A stretch of DNA of 64,000 nt from Methanococcoides alaskense. Lineage in GTDB: Archaea; Halobacteriota; Methanosarcinia; Methanosarcinales; Methanosarcinaceae. The stretch spans positions 119,608-183,607 of the forward strand of contig NZ_JAVDQI010000005.1 of the NCBI RefSeq assembly GCF_031454185.1, given 5' to 3'. Shown piece after piece: positions 1 through 7,781 of this stretch. The translations under genes were made by a program, and so were the position numbers. Under the pieces are notes generated by a model. It made no database searches. It was not told the DNA's origin and saw only the letters and a list, made by a program, of their open reading frames with translations. The stretch's first letter is position 1. Each line of letters opens with the position of its first letter.

Positions 1-2503
1 GCACCCCGACCTTGGTGGGACGAATGGTGAAACTTACATGGGTCACACTATTGGCATCCACGCTCACTTCAACAACATCATCTCCCACCAGCTCGAACCA
101 TTCTGCACCGGAAAGTGTCAGCTTCACATTCTGAGGCTTGTCGAGATAGTTGTACACATGCACCTGAACCGGGAACTCCTCGCCACGAATAACAGCATAA
201 GGCAGATCAGGATCGATAAAGAAATTCTGGAACACCGTAAGTCCTGCTTCGGATATTCCGATGCCTTCCGGACCTGAGGACACCGCATGAAGTCTCCACT
301 TGGTGATGGAATCAGGCGCATTCAGGTCAAGGGTTGCCAATCCGTCATGATTGGTCAGAATATCAGGCATCCAGATCCATGTTTCAGGGAAGAACTGGCG
401 TACTCTCTCCACTTCTGCAAGCTGCTCCCCTGAACCTGCTTTGTCATCTATTGCAGCATCTTCCATGGGCATCTCCATTACAGCTTCATCTACAACTTCC
501 ATACCATCTATGTTTGCCATAAATGCCACAAACCGAGGTTCGCCCATACCCCCATCCACTTCTGACCTTGGTATCTCAAGACTGCCGGATGCCAATACTA
601 TCATTCCGGCCTCATCAAGAACATCATAAGCAGTTGTTTGATATCCAAAATATTGTGGATGCGCTTCGACCTGAGGTTCCATAAAGCGAATTTCAAGCTC
701 ATCGAACACCTGTTTCAGATTCAGTCTGCCCTCGCTCAATGCATATACGGATTCGTCCACAATGGAAAGTCCTATCATGGACTTGGTGCCTGCATCCAGC
801 TCGACCGAGACAGCGTCACCCGGTGCCACAGTTTCCTTATCGAATCCTGTGGAGAAGTCCACCTGAGTGCTGAACTTGACATCGAAGGGCAGGCTGTCGG
901 CGGAAACCTCATTGTTCGGATTTATCAGGTATGCAACGACCTTCGCTGACGGGCTCATCTGTGGTGTGACCGGGATGTTTATCTGCGGCTCATCACTTGT
1001 TGCAGAATAAACTGTTCTACCGTTTGCGAAAACATCGTAGAATACAGTTCCCGCGTTAGTTGAATAGACCTTGAGCGAGATGGTATCCCCGACTTCCGGT
1101 ATGCCTTCACTTACCTGGCTTAAGTGCAGAAAACTGGCACTTGGGGAATAGACCGAGTTCAATGTACTGGTAACTTCAACTTCTTCTGAGACAGCATGCA
1201 GTTCGACACTCACAGCATCCTCGGGTATCTCCAGTGTGACCAGAGCAATGCCGTTCTCTGTTGTGTAGGTATTTTTGCTCTCGTCATAGTTGTAACTGTC
1301 ATCCCTGAAATTGGAAACTAGGGTAACCTCTTTTTCAAGGGGTTCTCCTCCGGGGTCCTTTGTTACAAGAAGGACCAAAAGAGGCATTCCCGGTTTGATG
1401 GAATTGGATTCCGGGATCATTTGCATTATGAACGGATGCTCTGCTATGGTGAGCAGTTCGGTAGTTTCTTCACTATTCCCTCCGGTGTCGGTCACGGTCA
1501 CATTCAGCATGACACTACCCTGCCCTCCGGCCCCAAAGGTGCCTGCCACATATCCAACAGCAGGAAGTGCAAATTCTACATTTCCGTCTTTAAGAGGAGC
1601 AGTGGAAGTTGCGTATTCTTCCCAGACACCTACGTATCTGGAAGCCTTTACCTCAACAGTACCTTCAACGACCTTTCCGAAAAAATAGTTAGCAGAGACC
1701 GTGCCTGTAATAGGTTCATCGGCAAGGAACCAGCTTTTCTCAGTGGAAGTTTCGAGGTCGAACTTGGGAAGTACATATTTTTCCACCCTGATATCCACTT
1801 CGGACATTGAACTTCCTGATGTCACTTTCACCTTCCATGTTCCAAGGTTCAGCTCAGAGGCAAGCGGAAGATCAAAGAAAGCAACCCCATACTCGTTGGT
1901 GACAAGATCATCCTTGAAGATCTTCACTCCCTTTGCATCAGCTATCTCAACGGTGGTGTTCTGAACGACAGGAACAAGGTTGTTGTTCAGGCTGAGAAGA
2001 CGTACATGGATGGTCTGCCCGGGTTTGTATATAGGTTTGTCAGTTTCGATGAAGATAGGATTATTCTGCACCACCTTAACGGTTGTAGTAAAACCCTTTT
2101 CAGCACCGGAGGGTGTTGCGGTCAGTGTATAGCTTCCCTCTTCGACATCCGGTACATCGAATTTCGCTACATTGTTACCAGATTCAGACGTAGCCGCCTT
2201 TACCAGTGGGGTGATCTCCCCTGATGCACTGGTAAGGGTATATTCGATACCCCTGCTGACCGGTTCATCATCAAGGAAAGCAGACATCGTTACAGAACTT
2301 TCCCCGCCTGAGAACAGCGATTTCGGTACAAGCACCAGATATTCGTCCTCTTCGGAATAAGTTCCACCCTCATCATAGGTGAGAGCTTCATTCGAAGAAG
2401 TTTGAGCTTGTCTCTCGTCCTGCCCGATACATCCTGCCAGCAGAATACACGATAGCAAGACCAACAAACAGAATCCTTTTTTTGTAACCCCGATATATTT
2501 CAT
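1..2503 (-). CDS. Alpha-2-macroglobulin-like surface lipoprotein (3' end outside window)
   Basis: The minus-strand frame is open from ATG at 2503 to the window edge (834 codons seen). The N-terminus is a lipoprotein signal peptide: KK at residues 8-9, a hydrophobic core, then lipobox LAGC with Cys25, so the protein is probably membrane-anchored outside the cell. After a Ser/Glu-rich linker come MG-type beta-sandwich repeats with the family phrase 'IFIETDKPIYKPGQT'. Near residue 690-720 there is an acidic, Met-rich loop that fits a bait region, then the typical A2M-domain phrase 'FPETWIWMPDIL' and 'DLPYAVIRGEEFPVQVHVYN'. The thioester motif (GCGEQ) would lie beyond the edge and cannot be checked. 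A2M proteins trap proteases; function here is inferred. Confidence 0.85.
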   Translation of the reverse strand, partial: MKYIGVTKKGFCLLVLLSCILLAGCIGQDERQAQTSSNEALTYDEGGTYSEEDEYLVLVPKSLFSGGESSVTMSAFLDDEPVSRGIEYTLTSASGEITPLVKAATSESGNNVAKFDVPDVEEGSYTLTATPSGAEKGFTTTVKVVQNNPIFIETDKPIYKPGQTIHVRLLSLNNNLVPVVQNTTVEIADAKGVKIFKDDLVTNEYGVAFFDLPLASELNLGTWKVKVTSGSSMSEVDIRVEKYVLPKFDLETSTEKSWFLADEPITGTVSANYFFGKVVEGTVEVKASRYVGVWEEYATSTAPLKDGNVEFALPAVGYVAGTFGAGGQGSVMLNVTVTDTGGNSEETTELLTIAEHPFIMQMIPESNSIKPGMPLLVLLVTKDPGGEPLEKEVTLVSNFRDDSYNYDESKNTYTTENGIALVTLEIPEDAVSVELHAVSEEVEVTSTLNSVYSPSASFLHLSQVSEGIPEVGDTISLKVYSTNAGTVFYDVFANGRTVYSATSDEPQINIPVTPQMSPSAKVVAYLINPNNEVSADSLPFDVKFSTQVDFSTGFDKETVAPGDAVSVELDAGTKSMIGLSIVDESVYALSEGRLNLKQVFDELEIRFMEPQVEAHPQYFGYQTTAYDVLDEAGMIVLASGSLEIPRSEVDGGMGEPRFVAFMANIDGMEVVDEAVMEMPMEDAAIDDKAGSGEQLAEVERVRQFFPETWIWMPDILTNHDGLATLDLNAPDSITKWRLHAVSSGPEGIGISEAGLTVFQNFFIDPDLPYAVIRGEEFPVQVHVYNYLDKPQNVKLTLSGAEWFELVGDDVVEVSVDANSVTHVSFTIRPTKVGV

Positions 2504-2584
2504 TTTGACACTACCTTTGTTCAATTATTTTTTTGATATGTAAGAAGAAGATTGTTGCCAATTGCGTATAAACTTAGCTTAAAC

Positions 2585-2619
2585 TTCGAAACTGTTCGAA
2601 CCTATGGTTATATAAAAAA
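2585..2619 (-). promoter_or_regulatory. Promoter and possible operator of the A2M-like gene
   Basis: On the minus strand a TATA box (TTTTATATAACC, about 2606-2617) lies about 110 bp upstream of the ATG. About 10-30 bp downstream of it, where transcription should start, sit two TTCGAA hexamers separated by 4 bp (2585-2590 and 2595-2600). Each is palindromic, so the pair is symmetric and could be a repressor site. No regulator is known. Confidence 0.4.
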
Positions 2620-2642
2620 TGTCAATATCAAAAAAGAGAACC

Positions 2643-2659
2643 TCCGGCATCATGCCGGA
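2643..2659 (-). terminator. Hairpin terminator after the flavoprotein gene
   Basis: TCCGGCAT-C-ATGCCGGA is a perfect inverted repeat 12 bp past the stop codon of the flavoprotein gene. Read on the minus strand it is followed by TTCTCTTTTTT, a hairpin plus T-run arrangement. Confidence 0.5.
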
Positions 2660-2671
2660 AAAGATCAAATA

Positions 2672-3229
2672 TCAGTCAAGTAAGTGAAGCCCCGCCTGTT
2701 TTGCCTGCTCCATCAATTCCACATCCTTTCTCGCAGAGCCTGGCAGGTCATATCCAGCTGCAACAAGCTTGTCTGTGACCGTCATACCAAAGAATAATTT
2801 CAGAATATTTCCGAACTCATCAAAGACGTTCTCATACGTCGATCTGTTAGGATCTCCCTGTGCCCTTACGAGAACAGCGTTCTTCCCCACAGGTAACCTT
2901 GGTTTAAGCTCTGCATCCACAAGAGCATAGCAACGATCCAAAAATGAGCGCATCTGTCCGGTGAACTGATCGAAATATATAGGGGAACCGAACACAAAAG
3001 CATCCGCATCTTCCAGCTTCTTATAAACATCCGTCATGTCATCCTTGAGCTTGCAATCTGCCATCACATTACAAAGCCCGCACCCCTGACAACCCCTGAA
3101 ATCCAGCTCATTGATGTAAATGCTCTCTGTTTCAGCACCCTTTTCTGCTGCCCCTTCAAGCACCTTCTGTACAACTACATCCGTATTACCGTTCTTACGC
3201 GGACTTCCAATTATTGCCAATACTTTCAT
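2672..3229 (-). CDS. Iron-sulfur flavoprotein / NADPH-dependent FMN reductase family
   Basis: 185 aa flavodoxin-fold protein. The N-terminus 'MKVLAIIGSPRKNGNTD' is the FMN phosphate-binding loop. Cys47, 50, 53 and 59 form a compact CX2CX2CX5C motif like that of the Isf family of Methanosarcina, where it binds a 4Fe-4S cluster. 'FGSPIYFDQFTGQMRSFLDR' (about residues 79-98) is the usual flavin-side segment. Isf proteins move electrons from ferredoxin to FMN and have been linked to O2 and peroxide reduction; the exact acceptor here is unknown. Monocistronic, with its own terminator. Stop TGA. Confidence 0.85.
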   Translation of the reverse strand: MKVLAIIGSPRKNGNTDVVVQKVLEGAAEKGAETESIYINELDFRGCQGCGLCNVMADCKLKDDMTDVYKKLEDADAFVFGSPIYFDQFTGQMRSFLDRCYALVDAELKPRLPVGKNAVLVRAQGDPNRSTYENVFDEFGNILKLFFGMTVTDKLVAAGYDLPGSARKDVELMEQAKQAGLHLLD

Positions 3230-3333
3230 TATTTCACTCCCTATGCGTGAATAAATATGGATGATTATTATTTTTAAAGTTATCTAAAGAGTTAGAATGA
3301 TGAGGATTCTGAAAGGGGTTTTAATGCTGTTAA

Positions 3334-3361
3334 ATTTTACAATTGTACGTTAAATGTTAAA
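3334..3361. repeat. AT-rich interspersed repeat, copy 1 (short)
   Basis: TTTACAATTGTACGTTAAA followed by TGTTAAAC closely matches 4617-4643 (TTTACAATTGTACATTAAA then AGTTAAA). It lies just outside the 3' end of the DUF4062 gene, and the longer copies lie on its other side, so these repeats bracket the accessory genes. Confidence 0.6.
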
Positions 3362-3439
3362 CATTATTGAATGAAATGTAAATTTAAGGAGTGAAACACT
3401 AAAAAAAATAGAAAGAAGATTGGTAGCATTATCTGAAAA

Positions 3440-4393
3440 TTACATATCTTCTCGTAATCCTATACGTAAACGTAATTGCTCATAATCAATCTTTACACTC
3501 ATATTATTTAGTAACTCATCTTTTATTTTATCATTAATACCAATATTTTCAATAAAATCTTCATATGATTTTACTTTTTTGAACACAGAATAGAGAGTAT
3601 CTACTTTTAAAGTTTTATCCTCTCTCATAATATACTTGATGACATGTTCTGACTTAAAAAGGCGTTTTTGAAGTAAAATATTCTTTTCTTTTTCATTGTT
3701 TATAATTTCTTCATAGTCATCCGGTTGAACTTTTCTCATGATGGATTCAGTATATTCTCTCAAAGTTGCTGTTAGTTGAGACAATTCTTCTATCTTTGTA
3801 GACATGCCTTTTACAATTTTTTCATTCCTTTGATTCATAAGATAGTCTGCAAATAACCCTGCCCATTGATCCCTTAACCAATTTGATATATCTTCAAATT
3901 TATCAAAGTCACGCATTACATTATTTCGGTCTTGCTGATTAATTTCATCAAGTAATTTGAAAACATTTATATTGTCTACATAAGCATATTTGATTTCAAA
4001 TTCTGCATCTCTATTTTCCTTGTAAGTGCGGTATTCTGAATATACGTTTTTTTCAACAAAAATAAATATGGGTATATCGGTCTCTCGAGCGACTCGATAT
4101 TCCTCAATGGTGACTGAATTATATTCTGTGCAAATCTCATCTTCGTCTTTTTTTTCTCGAAGTTCAGATGATGGGCTTCCATACCGTCCACCTATAATTA
4201 AAATAAACATATGGCAACTGTCAATTTCATCATAGCATGATATATCGAGTGGGGCTGTGGATTTATATGGAATATCTCCCTTCTCAAATAATATGGAGTC
4301 ATACCCCATATTGTCAATGAAAGTTTCAAGGTTACTTCTAATGTGTTTTAAATCATAATATGTAGAACTTACAAATATTCTTGGCTTTGTCAC
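3440..4393 (-). CDS. DUF4062-domain protein
   Basis: 317 aa. Residues 1-90 are a clear DUF4062 domain: 'KPRIFVSSTYYDLKHIRS' then 'SCYDEIDSCHMFILIIGGRYGS'. DUF4062 has a TIR/nucleoside-deoxyribosyltransferase-like flavodoxin fold and is often the N-terminal module of STAND-type or defence proteins. The remaining ~200 residues are charged, Lys/Glu-rich and helical, with a probable coiled coil at about 185-260; no NACHT or other ATPase is present, so this is a stand-alone form. Base composition is much more AT-rich than the flanking genes. The gene sits between copies of an interspersed repeat, which suggests acquisition as a cassette. A sensor or effector role is inference only. Confidence 0.75.
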   Translation of the reverse strand: MTKPRIFVSSTYYDLKHIRSNLETFIDNMGYDSILFEKGDIPYKSTAPLDISCYDEIDSCHMFILIIGGRYGSPSSELREKKDEDEICTEYNSVTIEEYRVARETDIPIFIFVEKNVYSEYRTYKENRDAEFEIKYAYVDNINVFKLLDEINQQDRNNVMRDFDKFEDISNWLRDQWAGLFADYLMNQRNEKIVKGMSTKIEELSQLTATLREYTESIMRKVQPDDYEEIINNEKEKNILLQKRLFKSEHVIKYIMREDKTLKVDTLYSVFKKVKSYEDFIENIGINDKIKDELLNNMSVKIDYEQLRLRIGLREDM

Positions 4394-4571
4394 ATAAACA
4401 CCTGAAGATAGTTTAAAAAAATGCTAAACTATTAAATCTATATGGTAAGTAACATTTATTAGTTATATGTTTTTCTTAAGCTACATTAATTATAAAAAGT
4501 ACACTTTTTTCATGTTACTACATCCCCTACTTGCTATATAAGGTATAAAATTTACATCCACAAATCTATAC

Positions 4572-4645
4572 AAGTCTTAATTTTCACATTCCTTCAAAAA
4601 GTGTCAAATATTAGAGATTTACAATTGTACATTAAAAGTTAAATT
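4572..4645. repeat. AT-rich interspersed repeat, copy 2
   Basis: About 74 bp aligning well with 5238-5312. Shared core: AAGTNTTAATTTTNACATTCC, then TGTCA-ATAT and ATTTACAATTGTACAT. It overlaps the 3' end of the caspase-like gene (stop at 4632). Confidence 0.65.
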
Positions 4646-5189
4646 TGTACAATTTGCTTTGTACCCAATATTTGAAAAAATATCCATTATTACGTATAGC
4701 AGATCTTGTCCCATTGGATACATTTGATTTGTTTTTATCTATGGCGATTAGATCAGCAAGCGATTCTCCATTAGAATGGTTACAATGTAATTGTACAACA
4801 AAATCTTTTTTTGGAGCATTTCTGAATTGAGAATAGTCCATTATATTTCCTGATATAGATAATCCAGCTCTCTTACCGTGCCCTAAAAGATAGATTCCAT
4901 AACAATTTTGATCATATAAAATTGATTTGACCTCTTCTGGTGTTATTTCGGTCAAAATCTTGTAATTTATATTAAAATTATTTAAGGCTTTAATTAGCCA
5001 TCCGACACCAGAATAATAAATCATCAATTTGTCAATTAAACTATGATCTGATATTATTATACATTCGTATTTTTCATTCCCTATGTAACTATTTGCAGTT
5101 TTTACCGTTTTATAATTCATTGATATTTTAACGATACAAAAAAAGGGGAATACTAAAATCGCATACATTATTATGTATATGAAATCCAT
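4632..5189 (-). CDS. Membrane-anchored caspase/CHAT-like protein (putative)
   Basis: 185 aa. Residues 2-24 are one hydrophobic segment, so the protein is probably anchored by its N-terminus. A strand-like segment 'YECIIISDHS' follows, then 'CYGIYLLGHGKRAG' with His104 in a GHG context, and 'DFVVQLHCNHSNGESLADL' with Cys136 at the end of a hydrophobic strand. His after one strand and Cys after the next is the catalytic dyad layout of clan CD (caspase, CHAT) peptidases. Membership is my inference from motif order; overall similarity to named families is weak. It is AT-rich, unrelated to core genes, and flanked by interspersed repeats beside the DUF4062 gene. Stop TAA. Confidence 0.5.
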   Translation of the reverse strand: MDFIYIIMYAILVFPFFCIVKISMNYKTVKTANSYIGNEKYECIIISDHSLIDKLMIYYSGVGWLIKALNNFNINYKILTEITPEEVKSILYDQNCYGIYLLGHGKRAGLSISGNIMDYSQFRNAPKKDFVVQLHCNHSNGESLADLIAIDKNKSNVSNGTRSAIRNNGYFFKYWVQSKLYKFNF

Positions 5190-5237
5190 GTTTTCAAATA
5201 ATCTTTAAAAGTATAAATAGATAAAGTAAATATCCTG

Positions 5238-5312
5238 AAAGTATTAATTTTTACATTCCTTGTTTAGATGTCAGATATAGAAGAATTACAAATGTACATA
5301 TTTTGACAAATT
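5238..5312. repeat. AT-rich interspersed repeat, copy 3
   Basis: Near full-length match to 4572-4645. It lies between the caspase-like gene and the tiny membrane protein gene. A shorter fourth copy of the AGTCTAATAATTCACATTCC core is at 5500-5522. Confidence 0.65.
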
Positions 5313-5353
5313 ACACATAAATGTTTTGTATAAAGAGTTTTACAGATGATAAC

Positions 5354-5506
5354 ATGAAACGCGAAGTAACAAGTGTAGAGTTAGTTTTAATTTATTTCAT
5401 TGCTTTTAGTTTGCTTGCATTGGTAGGTATTCCTCTTTATGGTTCAGCGGTAATTGGAGCTGGAGTAGCTATAGTAGTAATGTTTTATTTTCGCAGAAAA
5501 GTCTAA
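5354..5506 (+). CDS. Small membrane protein (50 aa), unknown
   Basis: I do not recognise this protein. From ATG 5354 it reads MKREVTSVELVL..., two hydrophobic segments (about residues 8-24 and 27-43) split by a short Gly/Pro turn, and a basic end FRRKV. It is a two-helix hairpin membrane protein. An in-frame upstream ATG at 5321 would add 11 polar residues with no ribosome site, so the shorter start is preferred. It is bracketed by repeat copies. Small holin- or toxin-like proteins look like this, but so do many harmless ones. Confidence 0.5.
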   Translation: MKREVTSVELVLIYFIAFSLLALVGIPLYGSAVIGAGVAIVVMFYFRRKV

Positions 5507-5712
5507 TAATTCACATTCCTTCTAATTTTGTTAAACATAGTAGAAATGTCAAACTTAAAATAACGCCTATACAGCCTTTTTTTTGATTCCGTTTGTCATA
5601 ATTCACCTAATATTTTACATTTCTTCATTTTGTCCACTTTAACATCCCTTCCAATAAAATTAAAATAAAAAGATCATTATCATTTTCAAGCATCAAAGAA
5701 CGGAACACACCA

Positions 5713-5886
5713 ATGACCAACAAAAAAGAAACTGACAAGGAAACATGCGAACTGACCGAAGAGGAACTTGATGAGCTGATGGTCAAGACTGCAAAAAAAG
5801 AGATAAGGTCTGATTACAGACGCAGTCTCGGATGTGAGAATAGTCGTAGGTGTATGGAAGTCAAGGACCTGTCAGGCAAAAAGTGA
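5713..5886 (+). CDS. Small acidic/charged protein (57 aa), unknown
   Basis: ATG 5713 to TGA 5884. It reads MTNKKETDKETCELTEEEL... with Lys/Glu-rich helix followed by 'EIRSDYRRSLGCENSRRC'. GC content and codon use resemble normal chromosomal genes rather than the AT-rich island to its left, which supports real coding. Three Cys (12, 41, 47). An AT-rich promoter-like stretch lies at about 5655-5675. Its 3' end faces the ABC permease gene 9 bp away (convergent). Confidence 0.45.
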   Translation: MTNKKETDKETCELTEEELDELMVKTAKKEIRSDYRRSLGCENSRRCMEVKDLSGKK

Positions 5887-5895
5887 GTGTTAAGC

Positions 5896-6687
5896 TCAGA
5901 CGACCAGTCTTTTCTTCATCATATTGACCGAGACAACAAACCCTATTGCACAAACTCCAATTATCCATGCAAGGTTGAAAAGCAGTTCCAATCCCGGTGT
6001 TCCGAAGGTCAGTGCTCTTATTATCATCACGACATGTGTCAGTGGCAATATTGCCAGTGCGATGTACTGGACTATCTCAGGCAGTACGTTCAGAGGGAAG
6101 AACGTTCCGCTAAAGAGGAACATCGGTGTGATGAAAAGCATTATCGGGTAATTGATGGACATTATATTCGGGGTAACCGCTGCAATACACATTCCAAGAC
6201 ATGCGAAAAGCAGGCCTGCAAGGAAAGCGAATGGGATTATCAGCAGTGAATGGGGAAAAGTGATGAGCCCGAACAATGCAATCACAGGCAGCATCAATGT
6301 GGCACTTATTGTACTGCGTGTGGCACCCCACAGCAGTTCTCCGATTATGACATCCTCGATGCTCAAAGGGGTTGCAATGATGGCATCAAAGGTCTTCTGG
6401 TAGTACATCCTCACATAAGAGCCGTAGCTGCACTCGAAAAAAGCACCATACATAACAGAGACCGAGATCAGTGCCGGGGCTATGAACTTTGCATAGGGTA
6501 CACCGTCTATTTCCTCGATGAACATGCCCAAACCGAATCCCATGGCAAAAAGGTAGAGCAAAGGCTCGATGAATGGTGGCAGGAGATTCAATTTGGCATT
6601 CTTCATGAAAACATCCTTATTTCGCCGCCAGACCTTGAAAGCTCCCGATGTTAATTCCGGGGGTTTGAAATACATGCCTATGTCCAT
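5896..6687 (-). CDS. ABC-2 type transporter permease
   Basis: 263 aa with about six hydrophobic segments (residues ~35-58, 65-90, 110-140, 145-170, 176-195, 230-252), typical of NodJ/DrrB-like ABC-2 permeases. The conserved ABC-2 phrase 'PIMLFITPMFLFSGTFFPLN' lies at about 180-199. Start ATG 6687 is preceded by GGGAGTGAG at good spacing. It is the second gene of a two-gene operon, 4 bp after the ATPase gene. Export substrate unknown; drugs, polysaccharide and lipids are the usual classes. Confidence 0.9.
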   Translation of the reverse strand: MDIGMYFKPPELTSGAFKVWRRNKDVFMKNAKLNLLPPFIEPLLYLFAMGFGLGMFIEEIDGVPYAKFIAPALISVSVMYGAFFECSYGSYVRMYYQKTFDAIIATPLSIEDVIIGELLWGATRSTISATLMLPVIALFGLITFPHSLLIIPFAFLAGLLFACLGMCIAAVTPNIMSINYPIMLFITPMFLFSGTFFPLNVLPEIVQYIALAILPLTHVVMIIRALTFGTPGLELLFNLAWIIGVCAIGFVVSVNMMKKRLVV

Positions 6688-6691
6688 CTTC

Positions 6692-7609
6692 TCACTCCCT
6701 GAGCTTCCTTCCCGTCAATTTCAGGAAAACATCTTCAAGTGTTGCTGTGCGTGCAGTAACCCTTTTCAACTTGCATTCCGACAAGAGATGATCAGTTATC
6801 TCCTGTGGGTTATCAGTATATATCTGGATCTCCTCCCCGAGCACCTCATAGTTTGCCTGATGAGCTTCAAGGCAGGAGATGATATTAGGATCTTTATCGG
6901 TCTCGACTATTGCAGGACCAATGTGTTCCTGAATGAGATCTCTGGGGCTGCCTTCAACGAGTATCTTCCCATTGTCCATGATGACAAGCCTGTCACATAA
7001 TTGAGAGGCCTCTTCAAGATAATGTGTTGTGAGCACGATCGTAACGCCCTGCTTTTTGAGACCTTTGAGCTTGTCCCACATAAGATGTCTTGACTGGGGG
7101 TCAAGCCCCACCGTCGGTTCATCGAGTATCAGCAACCTTGGTTTGTTGATCAGTGCCCTTGCAAGCACAAGACGTCTTTTCATACCACCTGAAAGCGATT
7201 CGGTCATAGTATCGCGTTTTTCTTCCAGATGCACAAACTCAAGAAGTTCTTCAACTCTTTTTTTAGCTTCATTCTCAGGAATATCGAAATAACGCGAAAA
7301 AACAAAGAGGTTCTCATAGACCGTAAAGTCAGGGTCCAGATTATTCTCCTGAGGAACAACACCCATCTTGAACTTTATTTCCCGCTGGTGAGAGTTCACA
7401 TCCATCCCAAAGACCTCCAGTGTACCCGATGTCATTGGAGAGATACACTGTATCATACGCATGGTGGTCGTCTTGCCCGCACCATTGGGTCCCAGAAAGC
7501 CGAACAGCTCCCCTTCATCAACAGAAAAAGCAACGCTATCTACAGCCGTGAACTCACCAAATTCTTTTCTGACATCTTTGCCTACGATAACTTGAGGAAT
7601 GTATATCAC
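6692..7609 (-). CDS. ABC transporter ATP-binding protein (NodI/DrrA type)
   Basis: 305 aa. Walker A GPNGAGKTT (residues 40-48), Q-loop 'GVVPQENNLD', signature LSGGMKRRL, Walker B LLILDEPTVGLDP, H-loop TTHYLEE, and a ~75-residue C-terminal extension as in DrrA/NodI exporters. It powers the permease encoded 4 bp downstream. The start is uncertain: the GTG at 7609 lies inside a GGTGAT ribosome-site-like sequence and no ATG is available in frame before the ATPase core. Confidence 0.92.
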   Translation of the reverse strand: MIYIPQVIVGKDVRKEFGEFTAVDSVAFSVDEGELFGFLGPNGAGKTTTMRMIQCISPMTSGTLEVFGMDVNSHQREIKFKMGVVPQENNLDPDFTVYENLFVFSRYFDIPENEAKKRVEELLEFVHLEEKRDTMTESLSGGMKRRLVLARALINKPRLLILDEPTVGLDPQSRHLMWDKLKGLKKQGVTIVLTTHYLEEASQLCDRLVIMDNGKILVEGSPRDLIQEHIGPAIVETDKDPNIISCLEAHQANYEVLGEEIQIYTDNPQEITDHLLSECKLKRVTARTATLEDVFLKLTGRKLRE

Positions 7610-7781
7610 CGATCTTTTCTTTGAACAAATATTGGTGTGAGAACTGATATAGGTTTTCTTATTTTTCGAACAAAAACCTCACAGTAAGAAACAAATAAAA
7701 TAATATAATATAATATAGACACTGTATTATTTTAGTTATTGAATTAATATTTCAAAAGATGAAGATCAGGAGCAAAAAAAT

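Noticed and set aside
5887..6654. Long plus-strand frames opposite the ABC permease
   Set aside because: Cys/His-rich shadow frames of a GC-richer minus gene with clear ABC-2 permease features.
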